Positions 26,906-35,738 of a DNA stretch of 58,354 nucleotides are shown in pieces. Under the pieces are notes generated by a model. That model saw only the letters and a list, made by a program, of their open reading frames with translations, was not told where the DNA came from and searched no databases. A program made the translations under genes and the position numbers. The DNA comes from Treponema sp. Its GTDB lineage: Bacteria > Spirochaetota > Spirochaetia > Treponematales > Treponemataceae. Each line of letters starts with the position of its first letter. The first letter of the stretch is position 1. The stretch lies in assembly GCA_017381365.1 (NCBI GenBank), contig JAFOCI010000098.1, positions 1 through 58,354 on the forward strand, in the 5' to 3' direction.

Positions 26906-27796
26906 TTAATAGTAAGCAATTACATAATCACCTAGCTTTTCAAAAAAAAGTGACTCATATAAGTGAACAGCGGCTTCATTCTGCTTTTTCACAAACAATA
27001 CAGGAACACGATGCATCCGCAAACTCTTAATCAAAACCGCCGATACAACATATTTTGCAAATCCTCGTCCTCGTTCGCCTGGCTTGGTAAAAACTCCGCC
27101 CAACTGCACATACTTGTAGCCAATTGAATTCGTACCGGCTTTTGCCACCAGCACATTATCCTTTTCCAATGCCAGCACATATTGAGTTCGCATTGTATTA
27201 GACAATCGCAAACGACAGGAATCTTCGTCAAATTCCATATTGTTTGGTACAACTTCTTCCAATTCATATTTTTTTTGAAGTTCAAAAATCTGTGAAAGGT
27301 AATGACCAGGCAAATCTTTTTTGCAACGAATTAACTGATAATCATTTTTAATTGGATTTTTCTTCAAATTTTTTAAGAATTCCTTTGACTGCAGAACCAG
27401 CAGATTGTACTCGTTGATTTGCGACGGTGTATTTTCCAAAAGAGCAAATGCTTTTATAATCAATCGGGTTCCAGAACTAGTTCCATTTATGCAAACTGGA
27501 TTTTCAAATTTTTCCTGAGCAAATAAATCTGCAAAACTTTGAATAAAATCTTCCTGCAAGGCAGTCTGTTCATTTTCATTTGCAAAAGGAAGACAATGTA
27601 AAACTGTTTTTTTTATTGAAACAATGCCATAAATATTTTTGCCACAAGCATTACCTGCGTAAACCACAAAACATTGCGCAATATTTTTCCTTAAATTTGC
27701 AGCCAGCTGAACGCAATATTTTTCATTTTTCCGCAAAAAAGTCAGTGCTGCATTTCTGTTTTTTCCATTTAATTCTTCAAGTGGCAAAAAAAGCAT
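26906..27796 (-). CDS. GNAT-family N-acetyltransferase
   Basis: A 296-residue protein whose C-terminal third (about residues 170-296) is a GNAT domain with LGGVFTKPGERGRGFAKYVV as the acetyl-CoA-binding motif. The N-terminal half has no clear match, as in several two-part GNAT proteins. The frame extends upstream to 27853 but those codons lie close to the MITE edge. I chose the ATG at 27796, which has TATATT five bases upstream and no Shine-Dalgarno sequence. Substrate unknown. Confidence 0.8.
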   Translation of the reverse strand: MLFLPLEELNGKNRNAALTFLRKNEKYCVQLAANLRKNIAQCFVVYAGNACGKNIYGIVSIKKTVLHCLPFANENEQTALQEDFIQSFADLFAQEKFENPVCINGTSSGTRLIIKAFALLENTPSQINEYNLLVLQSKEFLKNLKKNPIKNDYQLIRCKKDLPGHYLSQIFELQKKYELEEVVPNNMEFDEDSCRLRLSNTMRTQYVLALEKDNVLVAKAGTNSIGYKYVQLGGVFTKPGERGRGFAKYVVSAVLIKSLRMHRVPVLFVKKQNEAAVHLYESLFFEKLGDYVIAYY

Positions 27797-27840
27797 ATCT
27801 AAATATACACCAACCAAAAATTCAACACAAATATAAAAAA

Positions 27841-27960
27841 GGGGCTGACCCAAAAGTAATGAGTGTAGCGCTCATTGAGCTCGTCGAAATGACTGCTACA
27901 CTAAATGTGGTGGTTTCGATAAACTCAACCACCGTAATGCAAACTTATTGGTCAGTCCCT
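27841..27960 (-). repeat. MITE-like repeat copy
   Basis: A 120-bp copy in reverse orientation from GGGGCTGACC to GGTCAGTCCC; both ends carry compensating changes, so the terminal repeats still pair. Located between the GNAT start and the chemotaxis receptor stop. Confidence 0.9.
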
Positions 27961-27985
27961 TTTAAAACTAATTTAAGGCTAAAGA

Positions 27986-30082
27986 TTAAACCTTGAACTG
28001 GTCAACCTGTTCGCCAATCTTACGAATTGATTCATCCATATCTTTTGCAAGGCTTGAAAGAGCTGCACCAGTTTCATTGATTTTTGTTGCGCCGGCAGAC
28101 ATTTCTTCCATTCCTGTCTTCATACTGAACGTTGCGTCCTGAAGGTTGCGCACTTCATCAAGAATCGCTCTGTTACCAACAGCCATTTCTGCTGATGCGT
28201 TCTTAACCTGATTTGAACTGTCATTCATAGAGTTCAAGGCAATAGAAATCTGCTTTGAACCTTCGCCCTGTTCAAGCATAGCATTTTTGATTTCACGAAC
28301 AAGATTTGTTGTATCTGCAATACTGCTGGAAACTTCTGCAAATGACTGTTTTGCTTCCTGAGAAGCAGAAACAATTCCGTCAATACTGTCTGTAATTGTC
28401 TTAAGCTGATCACCAATTGTTTTTGACTGAGAAGAAGATGTTTCAGAAAGCTTACGGATTTCATCTGCAACAACAGAAAATCCTTTTCCTGCTTCACCTG
28501 CATGAGCAGCTTCGATTGCGGCATTCATAGCGAGAAGGTTTGTCTGTTCTGCAATATTGGAAATAACCATGTTGGCTTCCTGCAGTGCTTTACTTTCAGA
28601 TTCAATAACCTGAATACGTTCATTAACATCTTCCTGTTTGTGAACTCCAAGATTAACCTTATGTTCAAGTTCTTCAAATTCATCTGCCATTTTTGTCACA
28701 GAATTGTTTACAGAATTGATATTTCCAATCATTTCTTCTACAGCTGCACTTGCCTGTGTTACAGCAGAAGCCTGACTTTCAATCATTCTGTTCAAAGATT
28801 CAATGTTAGAAGCAATTTCGTTTACAGCACCAGCAGTTTCACTTACGCTGTTAGACTGATTATTAATATTGTGACCCATGCTTTCAATATTAGAAATAAT
28901 CTGAGTAATTGCAGCAGACGTATCCTGAGTACATGCTCCAAGAGATTCTCCAGCATTAACGAGTTCAGATTTTGAAGTTTTCATTGCAGCCATAATTGAC
29001 TGAAGTTTTTCACTGAATTCATTAAATCCGTCTACAACGCGGCCAATTTCATTGTTTGAATGGAGATTAATTCGTTTTGTTAAATCAGCATCGCCAGAAG
29101 CAATGTCTGTAATTGTTTTTTCCACAACATTCAATGGAGCAAGTGATGATCTTACAATAATGACTACAATAACGATAATTATAATTGCAAGAAGAATTCC
29201 TCCTCCAAACATAAGCCTTGAAATATGATGTGCTGTTTTTACAATAGCGGATTCTTTCAGCATAAGAACCATTGACCACGGTGTATTTTTGATAGGCATG
29301 TAAATACAAAGCTGTGTTCCGCCAAATGCATTTTTATTCCACAAATAACCTTCGCGACCATTGACAATATCATTTGTAAGCTTCTGCATTGTTTTTTTGC
29401 CTTCAGAGTTTTGTTTATCGAGTTCACTCTGAATGGATTCAATATCGCGAGTGCCAGTTACAATTTTACCTGTGCCAGCAAAAATCGCAGCATCGCCTTT
29501 GCCTTTTAATTCAACATTTTCCATGAGAGCTACAAGTCTTCTGAAATTTACAACGCCACAGAAGAAACCTTCTGTTTTTCCATTTACCTTTGCAGCTTTA
29601 CAAATATGAACAATTGTCTGACCTGAAGTTTTAGATGATACTGGATTATCAATGAAAGTATCCTTTCCACCAAGCATAATGGCTTTATAATAATCTCTAT
29701 CTGTAATTGTAGTTTTTGTCCCTATATCAGATTGGAATACAGCATCTTTATCTACCCATGCAACATAATCAAAGACTTCTGCCCGCTCTTTTTCATGGGA
29801 TCTAAGCCAGCTGACAATCTGATCTGTATCACGAGTTTTTACAACGTCGCTTTTCAAATAATAATCAAGATGAGCGAAATACGAATCCAATGTTAGAGCA
29901 ATAATATCAGAATATGCCTGTGCAAATTCAATATATTCCTCAACAGTATCATTTTTCATCACTTCTTTTGAAATGTTAGAAATAGTACCAAATTGCAAAA
30001 TGTTAAGAATAATAACAACCGTTGCCACTATCCCAGCAACGAATACAAATAATTTACCATTCTTTTTTTTGTCCGAAGCCAT
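27986..30082 (-). CDS. methyl-accepting chemotaxis protein with dCache sensor
   Basis: A 698-residue chemoreceptor: membrane segment 1 (about residues 11-28), periplasmic double-Cache-type sensor (about 40-275, with VAWVDKDAVF and TDRDYYKAIM), membrane segment 2 (GGGILLAIIIIVIVVIIV, about 289-306), HAMP (about 308-362) and the signalling domain with the hairpin tip EAAHAGEAGKGFSVVADEIR. The ligand is unknown; dCache domains often bind amino acids or other small solutes. GAGGAGAT is a strong ribosome site. A sigma-28-like promoter lies upstream, fitting a motility regulon. Confidence 0.95.
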   Translation of the reverse strand: MASDKKKNGKLFVFVAGIVATVVIILNILQFGTISNISKEVMKNDTVEEYIEFAQAYSDIIALTLDSYFAHLDYYLKSDVVKTRDTDQIVSWLRSHEKERAEVFDYVAWVDKDAVFQSDIGTKTTITDRDYYKAIMLGGKDTFIDNPVSSKTSGQTIVHICKAAKVNGKTEGFFCGVVNFRRLVALMENVELKGKGDAAIFAGTGKIVTGTRDIESIQSELDKQNSEGKKTMQKLTNDIVNGREGYLWNKNAFGGTQLCIYMPIKNTPWSMVLMLKESAIVKTAHHISRLMFGGGILLAIIIIVIVVIIVRSSLAPLNVVEKTITDIASGDADLTKRINLHSNNEIGRVVDGFNEFSEKLQSIMAAMKTSKSELVNAGESLGACTQDTSAAITQIISNIESMGHNINNQSNSVSETAGAVNEIASNIESLNRMIESQASAVTQASAAVEEMIGNINSVNNSVTKMADEFEELEHKVNLGVHKQEDVNERIQVIESESKALQEANMVISNIAEQTNLLAMNAAIEAAHAGEAGKGFSVVADEIRKLSETSSSQSKTIGDQLKTITDSIDGIVSASQEAKQSFAEVSSSIADTTNLVREIKNAMLEQGEGSKQISIALNSMNDSSNQVKNASAEMAVGNRAILDEVRNLQDATFSMKTGMEEMSAGATKINETGAALSSLAKDMDESIRKIGEQVDQFKV

Positions 30083-30118
30083 TTTATCATCTCCTCTGTT
30101 ATAAAAATTACACTTCTT

Positions 30119-30146
30119 TTATCGACAATGAAATATTATAACATTA
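30119..30146 (-). promoter_or_regulatory. sigma-28 (FliA)-like promoter of the chemoreceptor gene
   Basis: On the minus strand TAATGTTA, 12 bases, GTCGATAA, compared with the flagellar consensus TAAAGTTT-N11-GCCGATAA (6 of 8 and 7 of 8 matches). A TATAAT for the main sigma factor overlaps it. Confidence 0.5.
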
Positions 30147-30210
30147 AAGTTTCTTTTTATGCAAAAAAAATGTTTTAAACGACAAGAAAATAGCAAAAGA
30201 TTAGGTAATG

Positions 30211-30276
30211 GTGACTGAAAATGACAATTTCAATGATTTCCCACGCTAAGCAATGTTTTTTGTCAATTTCAGCCAC
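30211..30276 (-). terminator. long hairpin after the PFL-family gene
   Basis: GTGACTGAAAATGACAA and TTGTCAATTTCAGCCAC pair with few mismatches across a loop of about 32 bases, just past the stop of the PFL gene. It lacks a strong T-run on the minus strand. Confidence 0.4.
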
Positions 30277-30287
30277 CTTAAAATTGA

Positions 30288-31649
30288 TTAGTTTCTGAAA
30301 GAATGAATTGGAGCCGGAATGCGTCCACCGCGGTTAATGAAGTCTGCACAGCTGAACTTGCTGACTGGCATTACAGGGCATCCACCAAGCAATCCTCCAA
30401 ATTCAACCCATTCACCAGCTTTTTTGCCAGGCGCTGGAATCAAACGGCAGGCAGTTGTTTTGTTGTTTACCATACCAATAGCAAATTCGTCAGCCAGAAT
30501 ACCAGAAATTGTTGTTGCTGGTGTATCACCTGGAATTGCAATCATATCAAGACCTACAGAACAAACTGTTGTCATAGCTTCAAGCTTTTCAAGACAGATT
30601 GAACCAGTCTGAACAGCGTTAATCATACCTTCGTCTTCTGAAACAGGAATGAATGCACCAGAAAGACCACCAACATTTGTAGAAGCCATTACACCGCCCT
30701 TCTTTACCATGTCTGTAAGCATAGCAAGAGCAGCTGTTGTACCAGGACAACCTGCACCTTCAAGACCGATTTCTTCAAGAATGCGGGCAACAGAATCGCC
30801 TACAGCTGGAGTTGGAGCTAGTGAAAGGTCAAGAATACCAAAGTTTGTATTCAAACGCTTAGCTGCTTCTGAACCAACAAGCTGACCCATACGAGTAATC
30901 TTAAAGGCCATTTTTTTAATTCCGTCAGCCAGTTCATTGATTGGGCGGCCTTTATATTCGCGGGCTGCAGCAAGAATAACGCCAGGACCAGAAACACCAA
31001 CGTTAATTACGCTGTCGCCTTCTCCTGGACCGTGGAATGCACCAGCCATAAACGGATTATCTTCTGGAGCATTGCAGAAAACAACAAGCTTAGCACAGCC
31101 GTTAATTGGAAGATTTTTTGAAATATCTGCTGTCTTTACAATAGTTTCACCCATCAATTTAACAGCATCCATATTGATACCGTTCTTTGTTGTACCAACG
31201 TTTACAGATGAACAAACAAAATCTGTTGAAGCAAGAGCTTCTGGAATTGATTCTATAAGAGTGCGGTCTGCAGGTGTAATTCCTTTCTGAACAAGTGCGC
31301 TAAAACCACCAAGGAAGTTGATTCCCAAATCCTTTGCGGCTCGGTCCAAAGTCTTACAGTAATCAACATAAGACTTAGCATTAGAAGCTCCGGCAACCAA
31401 AGCGATTGGAGTTACAGAAACACGCTTATTGATGATAGGAACACCAAATTCCTTTTCAATATCCTGACCAACCTTTACAAGATTTCCGGCCTTGTGCATG
31501 ATTTTGTCGTAAATTTTGTCACAAGCGCGTTTTGGATCACTGTCAGCACAATCAAGAAGATTAATACCCATTGTTACGCAGCGGATATCAAGCTTCTGCT
31601 TCATAAACATACTTACTGTTTCTTCAATTTCTGTTGGTGAAAATAACAT
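30288..31649 (-). CDS. PFL family protein (DUF711/UPF0210)
   Basis: A 453-residue protein of the UPF0210 (PFL, DUF711) family, whose fold relates to pyruvate-formate-lyase-like barrels but whose function is unknown. Diagnostic stretches are the N-terminal [40 protein letters not shown] (about residue 297) and the C-terminus [13 protein letters not shown]. Length is standard. The family is usually encoded next to a small ACT-domain partner (UPF0237); none lies here, the upstream DNA being a degraded MITE and a TetR gene. AGGAAT serves as ribosome site. Confidence 0.9.
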   Translation of the reverse strand: MLFSPTEIEETVSMFMKQKLDIRCVTMGINLLDCADSDPKRACDKIYDKIMHKAGNLVKVGQDIEKEFGVPIINKRVSVTPIALVAGASNAKSYVDYCKTLDRAAKDLGINFLGGFSALVQKGITPADRTLIESIPEALASTDFVCSSVNVGTTKNGINMDAVKLMGETIVKTADISKNLPINGCAKLVVFCNAPEDNPFMAGAFHGPGEGDSVINVGVSGPGVILAAAREYKGRPINELADGIKKMAFKITRMGQLVGSEAAKRLNTNFGILDLSLAPTPAVGDSVARILEEIGLEGAGCPGTTAALAMLTDMVKKGGVMASTNVGGLSGAFIPVSEDEGMINAVQTGSICLEKLEAMTTVCSVGLDMIAIPGDTPATTISGILADEFAIGMVNNKTTACRLIPAPGKKAGEWVEFGGLLGGCPVMPVSKFSCADFINRGGRIPAPIHSFRN

Positions 31650-31663
31650 TGTTCATTCCTATT

Positions 31664-31733
31664 TGTGGTGATTGAGCCTGCCGAAATCACCAGCGAAATC
31701 AAATAGTGGCCGTGACAGGCTCAACCACCGGTT
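31664..31733 (+). repeat. degraded MITE-like repeat
   Basis: GGTGATTGAGCCTGCCGAAATCACC (hairpin with compensating changes relative to GGTGGTT...AACCACC) followed by GACAGGCTCAACCACCGG. Terminal repeats are lost. Confidence 0.6.
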
Positions 31734-31764
31734 CTATTTTAATGAAAATGACTGTTATTTACAA

Positions 31765-32439
31765 TTAATCTTGAACTTTCATTACAGTTTTAAGATATGC
31801 ATCTGAAAGACGATAAATTTCATTTAAAACTGCATCATCAGTTGGAAGAGCGAAAAGACTGCCAACGCCGCATTCTGGATTTTGACGAACAATTTCTTTT
31901 TTATGCATGATATATAAATCAATCTGGTTAAAAAGTGAAGAACTGTAAAATTTTACCGCTGCATCCAGTTCTGCTGGCGAAAGGCCTGCTTTTTTGTCAT
32001 TACAATAAATCAACATAATTTGACTTACGCCGTATTCCAGCTTTTGAATCTCCCTATCCGCAATTTCTGCAGCCAGCTGATTAAAATATTTTTCACTGTG
32101 AACAAAAGCAAAAATCTGAAAATATGGTTCTGCTTCATAAATCTGAATGTATCGTCTAATCAATGTATTAAAAACGTCTGTTAAAGATTTTTTTTGAAAC
32201 AAATCCAGCTTCATAAAATTTTCAGGGATAAAATTTAACGCTTCCATCTGACTGCCGCAATACGCCAATGTTTCTGCATACATCTCATCGCGGCCTTGAA
32301 AATGATTATAAAGAGATGCTTTTTTAATTCCTAAATATTCGGCAATATCCTGAAGGGATGTTGCACCAACATTTTTATCAAAAGCACAGAACAAAAAAGC
32401 ACTTATGATTTTTTCGCGGGAAATATTTTTTGAAGCCAT
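31765..32439 (-). CDS. TetR-family transcription regulator
   Basis: A 224-residue TetR-type regulator. The N-terminal helix-turn-helix reads TSLQDIAEYLGIKKASLYNHFQGRDEMYAETL (about residues 22-53, quoted here in essence as DIAEYLGIKKASLYNHF). The C-terminal ligand domain is unassigned. It starts ten bases after the stop of the large GGDEF gene, so the two are probably one transcript; it may regulate that operon or a lipid-related gene such as the nearby acyl-CoA synthetase. Confidence 0.88.
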   Translation of the reverse strand: MASKNISREKIISAFLFCAFDKNVGATSLQDIAEYLGIKKASLYNHFQGRDEMYAETLAYCGSQMEALNFIPENFMKLDLFQKKSLTDVFNTLIRRYIQIYEAEPYFQIFAFVHSEKYFNQLAAEIADREIQKLEYGVSQIMLIYCNDKKAGLSPAELDAAVKFYSSSLFNQIDLYIMHKKEIVRQNPECGVGSLFALPTDDAVLNEIYRLSDAYLKTVMKVQD

Positions 32440-32448
32440 TACAAAACC

Positions 32449-35400
32449 TTACTCTTTGATACTGATTCTGCTGGTTTCACCAGTTATATCAATCTTATCT
32501 TTTATGTCAGACCAGATAGTGATAGTACCTTTTTTATGCTGTTTTGAATAATACAATGCTTTATCAGCTTTTATCATTGTTTCTTCTATATTTGTTACAT
32601 CATTATTATCAGTCGTACAGCAAATTCCTATACTAAAACCAAGTTTCTTATTATCTGGAATCTTAACATTTCTGTTCAACAGTTTTTCAAGAGCAGGAAT
32701 AAAATTCTTTTCTTTCTCAAGGGCTTCGTAAAGACGTTCACCTGAACGTTTTGCTTCTAGCGTAGTTGTTCTAGGCAAAACAATAACAAATTCGTCACCG
32801 CCATAACGAGATACAAAATCAACCTTGCGGAATATCTCATTAAGCAGTTTACCCATGCAGGAAATAAGCAAATCTCCGGCTTCATGTCCAAAAGTATCGT
32901 TATAGTATTTAAAATTATCCATATCCATGAACGCAATCGATTCGTACATAGATCCAGGATTTTTCTTTTCATAACGTTCAAGAAGTTCAGATTCAATTGC
33001 CAGATGCTCCTGCAGCGCGTGGCGATTTTTAAGCTGCGAAAGCGGATCTGTAGAAGAAATCATGGTAAGCCGCTGATTCTGTTTGAACATTACAAGCTGC
33101 GACTGAATATTGTTTACCGCAAGATTCAGAGTATTCATTTCTTCCGCACTTAGCCAAAGCTTTCGCTGAAGATAAATTATAATTCCGCCAGTAAATTCAA
33201 ACTTAGAAAGATTTATGAACAAAATATCACGGTCATTTCCACGTTTAATATGCTCTGGTGTAACATTGCTCGTCTGTTTTAAAAGTTCGTTCCATAAATC
33301 TTTAGAAGGCGCTTCTATTTCTCCACGCAGCGAACTTGCTCGAATTTCCCAGCCTTTTGCATTTTTTTCAGCAATAAAGACGGCATCACAGGTTGTGTAA
33401 TCAAAAACAGCCTGAGATGCATTTGAAACATATTTTTGTTCACTAAAAATGTCCATGCTGTAACTGATAAGCTTGTTAAGAAACTGAGAATCCCGCAAAC
33501 GTTTATTAAGCTGATTCAAAAGCCGGTCTTTTTCTGCTTTTTCCTCAAGAGCCTTTAAATCAAGTTTTAATGGTTCTAATCTTTTTACATTTTCCAGATA
33601 ATCAAAAATCGAAATTTTATTTTTTTTCTGAGTATAATATACAAGATTATATTTAGAAGCTAATTCAAAACCCCGCTTAAGATAAATCTCAGATTCTTTT
33701 TCATATCCAGACTTTTTAAGAAGAAGCGCATATTCATAATACATAAACGAGAGTCTATGTTCCTGAGAATAGCCAAGCTTATAATATTCAACTATACCTT
33801 CCTCAAACGTTGCCATTGATTTTGCTAAATCGCCTTCGTTCAATTCAACACAAGACTTAAGGAAGACTTTTAGAATTTCTTCTACAGGGGTAATAGATTT
33901 TTCATTGTGAGTAACATTGTACAAGTTCATTTTTGCACGAGTATATTCCCCACGGAAAAAATCGATTATAGATTTGTAGATGACAATATCATTATATTCT
34001 GGCAAGAAAGAATTAAAGGATACATCCTGAAGTTCAAAAATAATCAGAAGGTTAATTATCTCCTGAAAAATTTCGTATGCAACATCAAAATTACGGGCAT
34101 AGAAAAGCGCACGACCTATATTTCCAAGAGTAATAATTATTTCCGGATAATCATTACTTTCCAGCAAATCAACAATAAATCCGTTTATCAAATCGTATGA
34201 TTTCTCATAATTTGAATCAATTAAATACTCATAAGCAAGTCCGTTCGTTACCTTTATGATTGCGGACAATTCATTCATATTTTTGCGAAGTTCACGACAC
34301 TTATTGTACCACTCGTACGCTTCTTCTTTTTTTCCCTCTTGAGTAAGACTAATGCCCATCCAATGACAAGCCGCACTTACTGCATATATATTATCAACTG
34401 ACTCTGCCTGCTTTAAGGTTTTCTTAACTTGTTCAAACATGTTGCTTCTTAGATTTTTGTCATAGAAGATTTTCCATGGAATTACAAGAGCGGTATAAAG
34501 CTTTACATTTACATAACCACGTTCTTCAAGAAGTTTAATTACATTGACATAAGCTTCAAAGGAATATTCATCTCTTACTCGAACGGCAATAATATAATCC
34601 ATCATCTCGTTAAGAGCTTCCATATCTTGATGAGGATTTATTTTCAAAAGCTGACGAATTTTACTTACATAGCGCAAAGCAACTGAATGCATATTTTTAC
34701 GATACGCAACAAATGCCATATAAAAATTCGCAAAAAGTTCGAGTTCATCGCCAACATCTGTTTCTGTTGCATTTATAAAATAACAGTTTGCCAAATCTAA
34801 ATCGCCTTTAAGGAAACAAATCAATCCCATTTCCATGTAAATTTCGCGACTTTCAGATTTTTCATAGTTTCTAAGAACACTGTCAGTTTCTATACGCTTT
34901 ACAATATTATATGCAGAGCTTAAATCCAAAAATAAACGCTGATTTTTTAATGCTGTTTTTAGATTTTCATATTCAATATTCAGACGTTCTTTTTTTGAAA
35001 AGAATCTTTCTTCAAAATCTTCTTCGCTGTCTATTGAATAATAATTCTGTTTACCAGTAATATCCTGTACAAATTCTCTGATATATTCTGGATATTCTTC
35101 CAGTCTAAGACCATTGAACAAAAACAGAATTTTTCCACTTATTGTTTCTTTTTCTAACTCTCGCAAAATCAAAATTGATTCTTCGCTCATCAGATGTGCA
35201 TTCAAAACAACTATATTTCTTGTTGCATATTTTTTTAGCAATTCAAGAATAGCTTCTCGGATTCTTATTTTTTCATAAAAAACTTCATCAAAAAGAATCA
35301 AATCTTTACGTTCTTTTACAACTCCATTTTTAAAATAAGATTTAAAAGTCTCCGCCTGTGCTTTATACAGAATTTTGTCTAAAAATATTTTTTCTGGTTT

Positions 35401-35595
35401 TTCTTCTTTTACAATTTCAAGAAATGGCTTTAATGGTTCAAAATCATATTTAAGGTCAATAGCAACCACATCGTCGTCTAGAACGTTCTGAACTTCGTTC
35501 ATCAGTCGATCTGTAAGAGAAAGATAACTTATGCAATGTTCTCCATTCCCATAAAAACTTTCAAGGATGGATTTTAGTAAATCTTTTGAACTCAT
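32449..35595 (-). CDS. diguanylate cyclase with TPR repeats
   Basis: A 1048-residue signalling protein. Residues about 1-225 are unassigned (LVLNAHLMS-type alpha/beta segments). About 230-690 is a long array of TPR-like helices (for example MEMGLICFLKGDLDLANCYF). About 695-720 is a coiled coil and about 725-860 GAF-like. The C-terminal GGDEF domain (about 875-1035) has SRYGGDEFVIV and, five residues upstream, the inhibitory-site RKVD. It should make c-di-GMP with product inhibition; the TPR part probably binds a protein partner. A consensus promoter lies so close that the mRNA is predicted to have a three-base leader, and there is no Shine-Dalgarno sequence. Confidence 0.88.
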   Translation of the reverse strand: MSSKDLLKSILESFYGNGEHCISYLSLTDRLMNEVQNVLDDDVVAIDLKYDFEPLKPFLEIVKEEKPEKIFLDKILYKAQAETFKSYFKNGVVKERKDLILFDEVFYEKIRIREAILELLKKYATRNIVVLNAHLMSEESILILRELEKETISGKILFLFNGLRLEEYPEYIREFVQDITGKQNYYSIDSEEDFEERFFSKKERLNIEYENLKTALKNQRLFLDLSSAYNIVKRIETDSVLRNYEKSESREIYMEMGLICFLKGDLDLANCYFINATETDVGDELELFANFYMAFVAYRKNMHSVALRYVSKIRQLLKINPHQDMEALNEMMDYIIAVRVRDEYSFEAYVNVIKLLEERGYVNVKLYTALVIPWKIFYDKNLRSNMFEQVKKTLKQAESVDNIYAVSAACHWMGISLTQEGKKEEAYEWYNKCRELRKNMNELSAIIKVTNGLAYEYLIDSNYEKSYDLINGFIVDLLESNDYPEIIITLGNIGRALFYARNFDVAYEIFQEIINLLIIFELQDVSFNSFLPEYNDIVIYKSIIDFFRGEYTRAKMNLYNVTHNEKSITPVEEILKVFLKSCVELNEGDLAKSMATFEEGIVEYYKLGYSQEHRLSFMYYEYALLLKKSGYEKESEIYLKRGFELASKYNLVYYTQKKNKISIFDYLENVKRLEPLKLDLKALEEKAEKDRLLNQLNKRLRDSQFLNKLISYSMDIFSEQKYVSNASQAVFDYTTCDAVFIAEKNAKGWEIRASSLRGEIEAPSKDLWNELLKQTSNVTPEHIKRGNDRDILFINLSKFEFTGGIIIYLQRKLWLSAEEMNTLNLAVNNIQSQLVMFKQNQRLTMISSTDPLSQLKNRHALQEHLAIESELLERYEKKNPGSMYESIAFMDMDNFKYYNDTFGHEAGDLLISCMGKLLNEIFRKVDFVSRYGGDEFVIVLPRTTTLEAKRSGERLYEALEKEKNFIPALEKLLNRNVKIPDNKKLGFSIGICCTTDNNDVTNIEETMIKADKALYYSKQHKKGTITIWSDIKDKIDITGETSRISIKE

Positions 35596-35604
35596 TAACT
35601 TTTC

Positions 35605-35632
35605 ATTATAGCGAGTGATTATTAATTGTCAA
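35605..35632 (-). promoter_or_regulatory. promoter of the TPR-GGDEF gene
   Basis: -35 TTGACA (35627-35632, perfect), 16-base spacer, -10 TATAAT (35605-35610, perfect). The -10 ends nine bases before the ATG. Confidence 0.7.
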
Positions 35633-35738
35633 ATTCTCCTTGCCAGTCAAACTATTCAAAAAAAATGATTTTCTTCTATTTCTTGCTTTTCAGATAGTTT
35701 AAGAATATACTTATAGTCTATACAAATGGAGTTTTATA

